Positions 23,959-32,966 are shown, numbered from the stretch's first letter. The stretch is 33,017 nucleotides of DNA from Clostridiales bacterium (GCA_014799565.1 JAAVHT010000081.1:1-33017), one strand, 5' to 3'. Notes: generated from the letters alone by a model not told the origin. A program made the numbers and translations.

Positions 23959-25719
23959 TTATTTGATTGCCTTGCTCTTGACCTCTTCACCCAGCAGGGC
24001 GGCGAAAGCATCCAGGGACATGGCCCCCAGATCCTCGCCGGAGCGGTGGCGCGGGGAGACGGTGCCGTTCTCCATGTCCCGGTCGCCGACGACCAGCATA
24101 TAGGGTACCTTTTCCAGGGTGGCCTCGCGGATCTTTTTGCCGATCTTTTCGTTGCGGCCATCCACCTCGCAGCGGAAGCCCTGCCCGTCCAGCTTGGCGG
24201 CCACTTCCTTGGCGTACTCCTCCGCCCGGTCGGTGACAGGCAGCACCTTCACCTGCACCGGAGCCAGCCACGCCGGGAACGCCCCGGCGAAGTGCTCGGT
24301 GATGACGCCGATGAACCGCTCAATGGAGCCCAGCACCACCCGGTGGATCATGACGGGACGGTGTTTCTGGCCGTCCTCGCCGGTGTACTCCAGCTCGAAC
24401 CGCTCGGGGAGCTGGGAGTCCAGCTGGATGGTGCCGCACTGCCAGGTGCGGCCCAGGGAGTCGGCCAGATGGAAGTCCAGTTTGGGGCCGTAGAACGCGC
24501 CGTCGCCCTCGTTGATGACGAACTCCTTGCCCATGTCGGTGATGGCGGCTTTCAGGATGTCCTGGTTGCGCTCCCACTCCTCCACGGTGCCGATGTGATC
24601 CTCGGGCATGGTGGACAGCTCGATGGTGTAGCTCAGGCCGAAGGTGGAGTACACTTCGTCAAACAGCCGCACCGTCTCCTGGATCACATCCTGCATCTGC
24701 TCCCGGGTCATAAAGACATGGGCGTCGTCCTGGCTGAAGCAGCGCACCCGGAACAGGCCGTGGAGCGCGCCGGACAGCTCGTGGCGGTGGACCAGGCCGA
24801 TCTCGCCCACCCGCAGGGGCAGCTCGCGGTAGCTGTGGGGCTCGCTGGCGTATACCAGCATTCCGCCGGGGCAGTTCATGGGCTTGACAGCGAAGTCCAC
24901 GTCGTCGATGACGGTGGTGTACATATTATTCTTATAGTGGTCCCAGTGGCCGGAACGCTCCCACAGCTGGCGGTTGAGCATGATGGGAGTGGAGATCTCC
25001 ACGTAGCCGTACTTCTTGTGAACCTGACGCCAGTAGTCCAGCAGGGTGTTTTTCAGCGTCATGCCCTTGGGTAGGAAGAAGGGGAAGCCGGGGCCCTCGT
25101 CCCGGAGCATGAACAGGCCCAGCTCCTTACCCAGACGGCGATGGTCGCGCTTCTTGGCCTCCTCAATTTTGGCCAGGTACTCGTCCAGCTCGTCCTTCTT
25201 GGGGAAGGCCACGCCGTAGATGCGCTGGAGGGTCTGGCGGTTGCTGTCGCCCCGCCAATAGGCGGCGTTGCAGGCGGTGAGCTTGATGGCGTTGCCCTTG
25301 ATGCGCCCGGTGGAGTCCAGGTGGGGGCCGGCGCACAGGTCGGTGAACTCGCCCTGCTTGTAGAAGGAGATCACCGCGTCCTCGGGGAGGTCGTGGATGA
25401 GCTCCACCTTGTAGGGCTCGCCCTTTTCCTCCATGAACTTGACCGCTTCCTCACGGGGCAGCTCGAACCGCTCCAGCTTCAGCTTCTCCTTGCAGATCTT
25501 GCGCATCTCCGCTTCCAGCTCGGCCAGCTGGCCCTCGGTGAAGGGCTCGGGGGTGTCGAAGTCGTAGTAGAAGCCATTGTCGATGGACGGGCCGATGGCC
25601 AGCTTCACCTCGGGGTGGAGCCGCTTCATGGCCTGGGCCAGCACGTGGGAGCAGGTGTGCCAGTAGGTGCGGCGGTACTGCTCGTTTTCAAAGGTATACT
25701 GGTTGTTTTCTTCGGACAT
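23959..25719 (-). CDS. thrS: Threonyl-tRNA synthetase lacking the TGS domain
   Basis: ThrRS charges tRNA-Thr. The 586 residues contain the editing domain (His21-x3-His25 in HTCSHVLAQ, later DLCAGPH), the class II catalytic core with GSGHWDHYKNNMY, MNCPGG and HGLFRVRCFSQDDAHVF zinc/ATP residues, and the C-terminal anticodon-binding domain (VKVLPVTDRAEEYA). Full-length bacterial ThrRS has about 60 more N-terminal residues forming a TGS domain; this one begins directly at the editing domain. AAGGAGGAATATTC immediately precedes ATG 25719 and the T-box terminator lies just upstream, so the shorter start is well supported. Confidence 0.97.
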   Translation of the reverse strand: MSEENNQYTFENEQYRRTYWHTCSHVLAQAMKRLHPEVKLAIGPSIDNGFYYDFDTPEPFTEGQLAELEAEMRKICKEKLKLERFELPREEAVKFMEEKGEPYKVELIHDLPEDAVISFYKQGEFTDLCAGPHLDSTGRIKGNAIKLTACNAAYWRGDSNRQTLQRIYGVAFPKKDELDEYLAKIEEAKKRDHRRLGKELGLFMLRDEGPGFPFFLPKGMTLKNTLLDYWRQVHKKYGYVEISTPIMLNRQLWERSGHWDHYKNNMYTTVIDDVDFAVKPMNCPGGMLVYASEPHSYRELPLRVGEIGLVHRHELSGALHGLFRVRCFSQDDAHVFMTREQMQDVIQETVRLFDEVYSTFGLSYTIELSTMPEDHIGTVEEWERNQDILKAAITDMGKEFVINEGDGAFYGPKLDFHLADSLGRTWQCGTIQLDSQLPERFELEYTGEDGQKHRPVMIHRVVLGSIERFIGVITEHFAGAFPAWLAPVQVKVLPVTDRAEEYAKEVAAKLDGQGFRCEVDGRNEKIGKKIREATLEKVPYMLVVGDRDMENGTVSPRHRSGEDLGAMSLDAFAALLGEEVKSKAIK

Positions 25720-25756
25720 GAATATTCCTCCTTGTGTTAGGGACAGGAAAATGAAA

Positions 25757-25787
25757 ATCCCACCCCTGATCAAATCAGGGGTGGGAT
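25757..25787 (-). terminator. T-box-controlled terminator of thrS
   Basis: The 14-bp perfect stem with CAA/TTG loop runs into a T-rich stretch on the minus strand. It competes with the antiterminator that contains 25797-25814. Confidence 0.92.
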
Positions 25788-25978
25788 ACAAATTGTATTC
25801 CACGGTTCCACCCTGTTTCGCCTTGCGGCGCACTCATGAGCGCTTTAACGGGCGCACCCGTCCCATTCCTCATGGGCGGCTCGGGAGCGGTACGGCCGCC
25901 GCTGTGCGCGGGGCGCTTCCACCAAATGCGTCCCTCTCTGTGCGCCGCCCTGCGGTTTCTTCTCCGTCATTGCCAGTT
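25757..25978 (-). promoter_or_regulatory. T-box leader of thrS (threonine)
   Basis: Read on the minus strand, this leader has the stem-I motif CAGAGAGGGACGC followed by GGTGGAAGCGCCC (25911-25940). A likely Thr specifier ACC lies at 25889-25891 in GTACCGCTCCCGAG. The T-box sequence AGGGTGGAACCGTGGAAT is at 25797-25814, and a perfect 14-bp terminator (25757-25770 with 25774-25787) followed by TTTCATTTT ends it. Uncharged tRNA-Thr would pair at both sites and favour the antiterminator. Confidence 0.93.
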
Positions 25979-25985
25979 TGACAGC

Positions 25986-26014
25986 ACTATATCACCGAAA
26001 AGGGAACTTGTCAA
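25986..26014 (-). promoter_or_regulatory. Sigma-A promoter of the thrS leader
   Basis: On the minus strand, TTGACA (26014-26009) and TATAGT (25991-25986) are separated by 17 bases. Transcription should begin near 25978. Confidence 0.88.
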
Positions 26015-26086
26015 GGGTAAATCGGCCCAGGAACCTGTTTGATCCGCCTTGCATAGAATGACCCGATGGTAAAAGGGGGTATTTTT

Positions 26087-27919
26087 GTGTGCGCGATTGC
26101 GGGGATCATTGACTTTGACGGGCGAGACATACATATCGACGAGGAAAAGCTGCTGGACACTATGGCCCGACGGGGGCCGGATCAGCGGGGGACCTACCGC
26201 CGGGGACCCGCCCGACTGCTCCACACCCGGCTGGCGGTGGTGGATCCAGAGGGCGGACGGCAGCCGTTCCTTCTGTCCGCCCGGGGCGGGCTGGCGCTGG
26301 TGTACAACGGGGAGTTATATAATACCGCGGAATTACGCAATGAACTGACCGGCCTGGGCCACCGCTTCGAGGGACACTCGGACACGGAGGTGGTGGCCCA
26401 CGCCTACGCCGAGTGGGGAGCGGACTGCGTAAAGCAGTTCAACGGCATCTTCGCCTTCGCCGTGTGGGAGGAGGAAAAGCAGAGGCTGTTTCTGGCCCGG
26501 GATCGCATGGGGGTGAAGCCGCTGTTTTTCTCGCTGGCGGGGGAGCGGCTGTGCTTCGCGTCGGAGATCAAGACTCTGCTGGAGTGCCCCGGAATGTCCC
26601 GGAAGGTGGGCCGCGAAGGGCTGCTGGAGGTCATGCTGCTGGGGCCGGGGCGCACGCCGGGATGCGGGGTGTTCCGGGACATCCGGGAGCTGGAGAGCGC
26701 CTGCTGTGCCTATTATTCCAGGACGGGCTGGCGGGTTTGGCGGTACTGGGCGCCCGAGGATCTGGATACCGCCGAGCCCTTTGAGGATGCCGCCGCCCAC
26801 GTCCGGAAGCTGGTCACCGACGCGGTGGAGCGGCAGCTGGTCAGCGACGTGCCGGTGTGTGCCTTCCTGTCCGGAGGGCTGGACTCCAGCATCATCTCCG
26901 CCATTGCCGACAAGGCGTTTCAGCGGCGGGGGGAAAAGCTGCACACCTTTTCCGTCACCTACCGGGACAATGACAAATACTTTACAGCTGGGAAGTTCCA
27001 GCCCAACAGCGATGACGATTACATCGACCTCATGGTAAACTCCCTCCACGGGGAACACCACCGGGTGGTGCTGGACAGCGCGGACGTGGCGGCGGCGCTG
27101 TACGAGGCTGCGGAGGCCAGGGATCTGCCGGGGATGGCGGACGTGGATTCCTCCCTGCTGCTGTTTTGCCGGGAGGTGAAAAACCACGCCACCGTGGCCC
27201 TGTCCGGGGAGTGCGCCGATGAGATTTTTGGCGGCTACCCCTGGTATCGCGACCCGTCTCTCCGGGAGCGGGAGGGCTTCCCCTGGGCCCAGTCCACCGC
27301 TTACCGTTCCTCCTTCCTCCGGCCTGAGGTACTGGCGGGGACAGACCCCTTTGAGTATGTGGATGCCCGTTACCGGGCCACGGTGGCCGAGACCCCGGCC
27401 CTGTCGGGACGAGCGGGGTTGGAGCGGCGGATGCGGGAGCTGATGTGGCTCAACCTGCGGTGGTTCATGCAGACCCTGTTGGATCGGAAGGATCGGATGT
27501 CCATGTGGTCGGGGCTGGAGGTGCGGGTGCCCTTCTGCGACTGGCGGATCGTGCAGTACCTGTACACGGTGCCCTGGGCCTACAAAGACTGGCAGGGACG
27601 GGAGAAGGGCCTGCTCCGGCAGGCCATGGCGGGGCTGCTGCCGGAGGAGATCCTGTGGCGGAAAAAGAGCCCCTACCCCAAGACCCACCACCCGGCCTAT
27701 CTGGCGGCGGTGAGCGGGATGCTCCGGGAGGTGCTGGACAAAGCAAACGCGCCCCTGCTGGACGTGGTGCGCCGGGAGGCGGCGGAGGAGCTGCTGTCCG
27801 GGACAGGGGACGCTCTGGACGCCCCCTGGTATGGCCAGCTCATGGCCCGGCCCCAGACCATCGCCTATCTGGTGCAGGTGAATCACTGGATGGAACACTA
27901 TCACATCGAGCTGGTATGA
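26087..27919 (+). CDS. asnB: Asparagine synthase (glutamine-hydrolysing)
   Basis: AsnB makes asparagine from aspartate with ATP and glutamine. The start is GTG 26087, because removal of the first residue then exposes Cys2 (CAIAGIIDF) as the N-terminal glutaminase nucleophile; an upstream ATG at 26066 would block this. The glutaminase domain (residues 2 to about 200) has RRGPDQRG, HTRLAVVD, YNGELYN and SDTEVV. The synthetase domain has the PPi-loop FLSGGLDSS near residue 261, ECADEIFGGYPWYRD and RKDRMSMWSGLEVRVPF. The 610-residue length is normal. AAGGGGG is the ribosome binding site. Its promoter is not obvious in the 90 bases after the divergent thrS promoter. Confidence 0.95.
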   Translation: MCAIAGIIDFDGRDIHIDEEKLLDTMARRGPDQRGTYRRGPARLLHTRLAVVDPEGGRQPFLLSARGGLALVYNGELYNTAELRNELTGLGHRFEGHSDTEVVAHAYAEWGADCVKQFNGIFAFAVWEEEKQRLFLARDRMGVKPLFFSLAGERLCFASEIKTLLECPGMSRKVGREGLLEVMLLGPGRTPGCGVFRDIRELESACCAYYSRTGWRVWRYWAPEDLDTAEPFEDAAAHVRKLVTDAVERQLVSDVPVCAFLSGGLDSSIISAIADKAFQRRGEKLHTFSVTYRDNDKYFTAGKFQPNSDDDYIDLMVNSLHGEHHRVVLDSADVAAALYEAAEARDLPGMADVDSSLLLFCREVKNHATVALSGECADEIFGGYPWYRDPSLREREGFPWAQSTAYRSSFLRPEVLAGTDPFEYVDARYRATVAETPALSGRAGLERRMRELMWLNLRWFMQTLLDRKDRMSMWSGLEVRVPFCDWRIVQYLYTVPWAYKDWQGREKGLLRQAMAGLLPEEILWRKKSPYPKTHHPAYLAAVSGMLREVLDKANAPLLDVVRREAAEELLSGTGDALDAPWYGQLMARPQTIAYLVQVNHWMEHYHIELV

Positions 27920-27920
27920 A

Positions 27921-27958
27921 ACACCGCCCTGCTCTCGAAGGAGCAGGGCGGTGTTTTG
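27921..27958. terminator. Bidirectional terminator after asnB
   Basis: A perfect 14-bp stem (27921-27934 with 27941-27954), six-base loop, T-run on plus and TTTC on minus. It serves asnB and the converging FliB-like gene. Confidence 0.93.
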
Positions 27959-27959
27959 C

Positions 27960-29030
27960 TCAAAACAGAGAGACCAGGGAGGAGCGGCCCGGGCCGGACA
28001 GGGCCCAGACCACCTCGTCCAAGTTGTTTTCGTCGTGTTCCACCTCCCGGCTGAATCGGCTCCATAGAGTGATTTCCTCCCCGGACTGGAACAGGGCCAG
28101 GTGGTACAGGGCAGCGACAGCAGCGCACACAAAGGCGGCGCGGCCATAGAGCATATCGTCGTTCACCGCCTTGTGCCAGTGGCGGAATACGAAATAACAG
28201 GCCAGGTTGGTGAACTGGCGCTCGCACTCGGGGTTGGCCCGCGCGTAGTCCACACATAAGGCGGTGTACTTTGCGCGGGACAGGAGGGACAGTTGCTGGG
28301 CGCGATCCTTCAGCAGGGTGAGCCAGTCGGGGCGGAGGGGGTCAAGATTTGCCAGGGCGTTCAGCAGCCAGACAGCGGAGGCCTGGCGCTGGGGATTGTC
28401 CTCCGGAAGGGTGAGGGTGGGGGTGCAGTCGGTCATTTTGCCGTACTCTCCCCTGTCGATGCAGCCTTGGAGGGCTTCGGCATAGGTCAGGATGGAGCGG
28501 AATTTGTTCCAAAGCCCGCCCCCGCCGCCCAGCAAAGCCAGCACCTGGGCACGGCTGTACTCCAGCCCCGCCAGCAGATCCGGGTCTACGCCGTCAAAGG
28601 GCGGGTCGGCTTTGCCGTCGTCCATCTCGGTAAGGGCAAAGCGGGGGGCCTCCAGCAGGAGACGGGCGGCTTCCGGGCAGGAGACGGCCAGGGAGAATTC
28701 CGTCAGACAGCCGTATTCCTCAATGAATCGGGGATAGGCGGCGCAGTGGGCACAGAGATGCTCCTCGCCCCAGTCCCGCTGGATAGGGCACAGGCCGTCC
28801 GGGGTGAGCAGGGCGCACATTCCACCCCCGTCCAAGCGGAAGCATATGTCGCCGTCCTCGTCAGTGACGAGATTTTGGGCGATGCGCTCCCGCAGGGGGG
28901 AGGGGGCGGTGGCGTAGTCCGCCAGGGCGGCCTCATCGGGCACCACCGACCAGTCCCGGCAGCAGGTGTCCGGGCAGACGCCGCCCAGGCAGTGGAATTG
29001 TGTGTAGTAATCCGGGCGGCGCTCTATCAT
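27960..29030 (-). CDS. fliB: FliB-like flagellin lysine-N-methylase family protein
   Basis: This 356-residue cysteine-rich protein belongs to the FliB family, named after the enzyme that methylates lysines in Salmonella flagellin. The N terminus has the family pattern PDYYTQFHCLGGVCPDTCC (Cys14, Cys19, Cys23, Cys24), then GMCALL, LCPIQRD, LCAHCAAYPR and SCPEAARLLLE. These cysteines probably bind an iron-sulfur cluster or zinc. The helical C terminus ends with a conserved trans-membrane-like HLALFQ segment. AAGGAG precedes ATG 29030. It follows an XRE regulator gene in the same direction. No flagellar gene lies in the window, so its substrate here may be something else. Confidence 0.85.
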   Translation of the reverse strand: MIERRPDYYTQFHCLGGVCPDTCCRDWSVVPDEAALADYATAPSPLRERIAQNLVTDEDGDICFRLDGGGMCALLTPDGLCPIQRDWGEEHLCAHCAAYPRFIEEYGCLTEFSLAVSCPEAARLLLEAPRFALTEMDDGKADPPFDGVDPDLLAGLEYSRAQVLALLGGGGGLWNKFRSILTYAEALQGCIDRGEYGKMTDCTPTLTLPEDNPQRQASAVWLLNALANLDPLRPDWLTLLKDRAQQLSLLSRAKYTALCVDYARANPECERQFTNLACYFVFRHWHKAVNDDMLYGRAAFVCAAVAALYHLALFQSGEEITLWSRFSREVEHDENNLDEVVWALSGPGRSSLVSLF

Positions 29031-29043
29031 GGGGAAGGCTCCT

Positions 29044-29925
29044 TTACGGTTCGTCGTCTTTCTTTACCAGGATGGTGACCGCCACGCATAACAGGGCGGC
29101 CACCGTGTAGATGACCGCGGCGGCCTGCTTCCACAGATCCAGTCCCAGGCCAAGACCCACGTACAGCGCGGTAGCGGCAACCATGCCAAAGCCCCAGACG
29201 CGGCCCACCCGACGCTCCGCCGGGGTTGGTTTTTCTTCTGGGAAGCCGTATTTGGAGTGCTGGATGCCCGCCCAGGTGAGGGCGGAGGCGGCAATGGTGA
29301 CGCACAGCAGGAACACAGCGGCGCACAGGGCCTCCCACTGATCCTCATTCAGCCGGGCGGGGCTGTGCATAGCCATGGGGATCATGACCACCAGACCCAG
29401 CAGGATGAGGGCAACCGGGACGGCGATGAGGAAGGGGAAGCGACGCTCGAAGCGATCCATCTCTTCTTTTGTGTAGCAGGGGACAAAACCGGGATGCTGG
29501 CGCATAAAGGTGTCGTGGTTCATGCCGGAGACGATAAAGATGGTGACGGCAAAAATGAGGAACAGGAAAAAGACCATCCCTCCCGCCGTTTCGCTGGCAA
29601 AAAAGCAGACCAGGAGCATAGAGAAAATCACACCCAGCAGAACCAGGGCCACCCCTGCCGCGATGGCGGCGGAAAAGCGGTTCATGTGCTGATCGTAGGC
29701 GGCGGCGTCCTCCCCGAAGCGGCGGGACACGTCCCCCCGCAGGAGTGTGTCCATATCGCAGGAGAACAGGTCGCACAGGCGCAGGATGGCGTCCATTTCC
29801 GGGTAGGCGGAGTTGGATTCCCATTTGCTCACCGACTGGCGGGAGACTTCCATTTTTTCCGCCAGCTCCTCCTGGGTAAGCCCGGAGCGCTTGCGGAGGA
29901 ATTGCAGGTTTTCACCGAATGTCAT
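29044..29925 (-). CDS. XRE-family regulator with six membrane helices
   Basis: This 293-residue protein begins with a helix-turn-helix (about residues 5-62: LRKRSGLTQEELAEKMEVSRQ, SVSKWESNSAYPEMDAILRL). It continues with about six hydrophobic segments (approx. 86-109, 115-134, 164-186, 199-219, 244-264, 268-287). It therefore looks like a membrane-bound transcription factor that senses an envelope or membrane signal directly. AAAGGAGG precedes ATG 29925. The FliB-like gene starts 13 bases after its stop and is probably in the same operon. The ligand is unknown. Confidence 0.9.
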   Translation of the reverse strand: MTFGENLQFLRKRSGLTQEELAEKMEVSRQSVSKWESNSAYPEMDAILRLCDLFSCDMDTLLRGDVSRRFGEDAAAYDQHMNRFSAAIAAGVALVLLGVIFSMLLVCFFASETAGGMVFFLFLIFAVTIFIVSGMNHDTFMRQHPGFVPCYTKEEMDRFERRFPFLIAVPVALILLGLVVMIPMAMHSPARLNEDQWEALCAAVFLLCVTIAASALTWAGIQHSKYGFPEEKPTPAERRVGRVWGFGMVAATALYVGLGLGLDLWKQAAAVIYTVAALLCVAVTILVKKDDEP

Positions 29926-29993
29926 AAAGATGACCTCCTTTCAAGGTGCCCTCATTTTAGGGAGAAACACCCGGTTTAGGCCACCAATTTGAT

Positions 29994-30030
29994 GTTGCGT
30001 TTGGGTTGCAGGAGGTAAACTTTTGGTTGC
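29994..30030. promoter_or_regulatory. Helically phased GTTGC repeats upstream of the XRE gene
   Basis: Three GTTGC boxes at 29994-29998, 30005-30009 and 30026-30030 have start-to-start spacings of 11 and 21 bases, so all face one side of the helix. The last two extend to TTTGGGTTGCA and TTTGGTTGCA. They lie between the XRE gene and the divergent-end of the oxidoreductase gene and could be regulator sites. No clear -35/-10 pair is visible nearby. Confidence 0.35.
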
Positions 30031-30041
30031 ACACCGATTTT

Positions 30042-31655
30042 TCAGCCGGCAATGATCGCCTCCGCCACTTTGATCCCGTCCACGGCGGCGGAGGTGATGC
30101 CCCCGGCGTAGCCCGCGCCCTCGCCGCAGGGGTAGAGGCCGGGGAGAGCGGGGGACTGGTAGGAGTCATCCCGCAGGATGCGCACCGGGGAGGATGAGCG
30201 GGTCTCCACACCGGTGAGCACCGCGTCCGGGTGGGCGAAGCCGTGGAGCTTGCGGTCAAAGATGGGAATGGCCTCTTTTAATGTGGTAAGGACATAATCG
30301 GGAAGTGTACCGTCCAGGGCTGTCCAGGTGACGCCGGGGCTGTAGGTGGGCAGAATTGAGCGGGGGCTGTCAGAAGGGCGGCCCGCTAAGAAGTCCCCCA
30401 CCAGTTGGGCGGGGGCGTGGAAGATGGGGCGGCCGGGGTCGTTGAGGGGCGGGGCGTTCCCGGTTCCCCGATCCCAGGCGGCCCGCTCCCACTTTTCCTG
30501 GAAACGTACCCCGGCCAGAGGGTTATCCCCGCCAAAGTCGTCCGGGTTCACGCCCACCAGGAAGCCGCCGTTGATGTTGGCCCCATCCCGGGCCCGGAGG
30601 CTCATGCCGTTGGTGACCACTTGGCCGTAATCGCTGGCGGCGGCCACCACCTGCCCGCCGGGGCAGACGCAGAAGGTAAAGGCTGACCGGCCCGAAGGCA
30701 GGTGGCAGGCCAGCTTGTAGTCGGCGGCGGGGAGCTTGTCCCAGAATTCGCCGAATTGGGCGCGGCTCACCGCCTCCTGGCTGTGTTCAATGCGCACGCC
30801 GATGGCAAAGCTTTTGCGCTCCATGGGCAGGCCGAAGTCATACAGCATTTGGAAGGTGTCCCGGGCGGAGTGGCCGGGAGCCAGCACCAGCGCGTCGCAT
30901 GGGATATCGTATGGGCCGGATTCGGTCATCACGGTGATGCCAGACAGCCGCCCGCCCCGCGAATGCAGCGCCCAAAGCTGGTGCTCGAAGCGGATATCCG
31001 CGCCCAGACGCAACAATTCTTCCCGGAGAGACTTCACTACACCCCGGAGCACATCGGTGCCGATGTGGGGCTTGTGGGAGTATTTGATGTCGGCGGGCGC
31101 GCCGTGGGACACGAAAATGTCGAAAACGTGGGAGACGCGGGGGTCGTTGACCCCGGTGGTCAGCTTGCCGTCGGAAAACGTGCCCGCGCCGCCCTCGCCG
31201 AACTGGACGTTGGAGGTGCGGGACAGCGACCCGGTGGCCCAGAAATGCTCCACGTCCACGGTGCGCTCGTCCACATCCCTCCCCCGCTCCAGCACGATGG
31301 GCCGCAGTCCCGCCCGGGCCAGTGTCAGGGCGGCAAACAGTCCGGCCGGGCCCATTCCCACCACTACGGGAGGCAGGGAAGACGTCCGGCCCACAGGGGG
31401 TAATATATAAGGTATGTCCGCCACCCGCGTCACGCCCTTGAGGGCGGGTTGGAGGATGGCATCCTCATCTTTCAAGGTGACCCGGACGGTGCAGACCAGG
31501 TGAACATCGTTCTTTTTCCGCGCGTCGATGGACTGGCGGTGAAGGGACAGCTCCAGAATATCGACCGGGCGAATACCCAGGACTTTCGCCGCCCGAAGGC
31601 GGAGCAGGGCCTCATCCCCGTCCACCGGAAGCTTGAGGTTGGATATCTGAAGCAT
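30042..31655 (-). CDS. FAD-dependent oxidoreductase (COG2509-type)
   Basis: This 537-residue flavoprotein matches the uncharacterised FAD-dependent dehydrogenase family common in Firmicutes. Domains: an N-terminal ferredoxin-like part (residues 1-90, RAAKVLGIRPVDILEL), the dinucleotide fold VVVGMGPAGLFAALTLARAG (Gly100, Gly102, Gly105), an ATSG-like GGAGTFSDGKLTTGV loop, and a C-terminal GLYPCGEGAGYAGGITSAA flavin motif. CVCPGG is also conserved. Substrate and partner are not known. The gene starts 3 bases after metA and has only a weak ribosome binding site, so translational coupling to metA is likely. Confidence 0.93.
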   Translation of the reverse strand: MLQISNLKLPVDGDEALLRLRAAKVLGIRPVDILELSLHRQSIDARKKNDVHLVCTVRVTLKDEDAILQPALKGVTRVADIPYILPPVGRTSSLPPVVVGMGPAGLFAALTLARAGLRPIVLERGRDVDERTVDVEHFWATGSLSRTSNVQFGEGGAGTFSDGKLTTGVNDPRVSHVFDIFVSHGAPADIKYSHKPHIGTDVLRGVVKSLREELLRLGADIRFEHQLWALHSRGGRLSGITVMTESGPYDIPCDALVLAPGHSARDTFQMLYDFGLPMERKSFAIGVRIEHSQEAVSRAQFGEFWDKLPAADYKLACHLPSGRSAFTFCVCPGGQVVAAASDYGQVVTNGMSLRARDGANINGGFLVGVNPDDFGGDNPLAGVRFQEKWERAAWDRGTGNAPPLNDPGRPIFHAPAQLVGDFLAGRPSDSPRSILPTYSPGVTWTALDGTLPDYVLTTLKEAIPIFDRKLHGFAHPDAVLTGVETRSSSPVRILRDDSYQSPALPGLYPCGEGAGYAGGITSAAVDGIKVAEAIIAG

Positions 31656-31658
31656 GGC

Positions 31659-32591
31659 TCAGATCTCGTATTCCAGAGAGATTTTGCTGGGGTCGTAGGG
31701 AGTGGTCTGGTAGACGTAGTAGTTCAGCCAGTTGGTGTACAGCAGCTGGCCCGCGCTGCGCCAGTTGACGATGGGGGACAGGCTGGGATTGTCGCCGGGG
31801 AAATAATGGGCCGGAACGTCTGGATTCAGTCCCCGCTTTACGTCCCGGAAGTACTCCTGGGCCAGGGTGTCGTCATCATACTCGGTATGGGCGAAAATGA
31901 AGAAACGGCGGTTGTCCGAGCTCTTCGCGCCAAACACGCCCGCCTCATCGGACAGGGCCAGCAGCTCCAGCTCCGGCTTTTCCAGCAGCTGCTCCATGGT
32001 GACCTCAGTATACCGAGAGTGGGGGGCGTAAAATCGGTCGTCAAAGCCCCGGAACAGAGGGGAACGCTTGCGGATGATGGTGTGCTCATAGATGCCGGAC
32101 AGCTTACGGGGCAGGGTGCGCTTTTCAATGCCGTAGTGGTGATACAGTCCCGCCTGGGCGCCCCAGCAGATGTGGAGGGTGGAGTGGACATGGGAGCGGG
32201 TCCAGTCCATGATCTGGCACAGCTCGTCCCAGTAGTCCACCTCCTCAAACTCCAGGTTCTCTACCGGCGCGCCGGTGATAATCATGCCGTCAAACTGCTG
32301 CTCCTTCACCTGGTCAAAGGTGGTGTAAAAGGACTGCAAATGAACCTGATCGGTGTTCTGGGGAGTGTGGCTCTTGGTCTGGAGCAGTTGGACGTTGACC
32401 TGGAGAGGGGTGTTGGACAGCTTGCGCAGCAGCTGGGTTTCGGTGACGATCTTGGTGGGCATCAGGTTGAGAATGAGCAGATTCAAAGGCCGTATGTCCT
32501 GGTGCAGGGCGCGGCGCTCCGTCATAACAAAGATGTTTTCGCCCTCCAGCACACTGGCGGCGGGTAATGAGTCGGGGACACGGATCGGCAT
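31659..32591 (-). CDS. metA: Homoserine O-acetyltransferase (MetA family)
   Basis: MetA activates homoserine for methionine synthesis. The 310 residues carry the catalytic Cys142 ([15 protein letters not shown]), His235 and Glu237 (FIFAHTEYD) at exactly the family positions. Residue 111 in TGAPVE is Glu; in this family Glu111 selects acetyl-CoA and Gly111 selects succinyl-CoA, so the enzyme should be an acetyltransferase although databases often label the family succinyltransferase. AAGGAGGCG precedes ATG 32591. Upstream there is no SAM riboswitch or T-box. The FAD oxidoreductase gene follows directly in the same operon. Confidence 0.96.
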   Translation of the reverse strand: MPIRVPDSLPAASVLEGENIFVMTERRALHQDIRPLNLLILNLMPTKIVTETQLLRKLSNTPLQVNVQLLQTKSHTPQNTDQVHLQSFYTTFDQVKEQQFDGMIITGAPVENLEFEEVDYWDELCQIMDWTRSHVHSTLHICWGAQAGLYHHYGIEKRTLPRKLSGIYEHTIIRKRSPLFRGFDDRFYAPHSRYTEVTMEQLLEKPELELLALSDEAGVFGAKSSDNRRFFIFAHTEYDDDTLAQEYFRDVKRGLNPDVPAHYFPGDNPSLSPIVNWRSAGQLLYTNWLNYYVYQTTPYDPSKISLEYEI

Positions 32592-32726
32592 AAAGACGCC
32601 TCCTTAATACAATATAATGTAATATAGATTTGAAGATAGCGTATCACAGCCGGGACGGTTTCGCAAGAGGAAATGTAAAGGGGGGAGGCGCCGCGCTTTT
32701 TTCTCGAAAAAAGATGAAAAAAGGGG

Positions 32727-32755
32727 TTGACAAAGCGGGAGAGATTTGCTAATAT
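32727..32755 (+). promoter_or_regulatory. Tandem promoter P1 (probable rRNA operon)
   Basis: Perfect TTGACA (32727-32732), 17-base spacer, TAATAT (32750-32755) running into TATAAT (32753-32758). AAAAAAGGGG lies directly before the -35 box. Confidence 0.75.
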
Positions 32756-32829
32756 AATCGAGCGCCAAACGAGAGGGCCGTGAAAACGGCAGTTTGCCCG
32801 AGAAAATTTCAAAAAGTTGAAAATTTCTC

Positions 32830-32858
32830 TTGACAAACCTCTTGAGAGGTGGTAAAAT
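32830..32858 (+). promoter_or_regulatory. Tandem promoter P2 (probable rRNA operon)
   Basis: Perfect TTGACA (32830-32835), 17-base spacer, TAAAAT (32853-32858). An A/T-rich inverted repeat (GAGAAAATTTC, GAAAATTTCTC) at about 32800-32830 precedes it and may act as an UP element. Confidence 0.8.
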
Positions 32859-32937
32859 AACAAAGTTCGCGAGAGCGAGGCTTGGATGAGAGTTCCAGAG
32901 CTGGAAGCAAAAAGTTTGCGGAAGGCGAAAAAGGGGC

Positions 32938-32966
32938 TTGACAAGCGAGGAGCCGAGTGATATAAT
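32938..32966 (+). promoter_or_regulatory. Tandem promoter P3 (probable rRNA operon)
   Basis: Perfect TTGACA (32938-32943), 17-base spacer, perfect TATAAT (32961-32966). The preceding AAAAAGGGGC repeats the block before P1. No coding frame with a ribosome binding site is seen from 32592 to the window end; the promoters point out of the window. Confidence 0.85.

Noticed and set aside
26066..26086. Upstream ATG as start of asnB
   Set aside because: It would bury the essential N-terminal Cys of the glutaminase; GTG 26087 exposes it and has AAGGGGG upstream.
32592..32726. A SAM riboswitch or T-box upstream of metA
   Set aside because: The minus-strand leader is short and A/T-rich; neither SAM riboswitch core nor T-box sequence is present.
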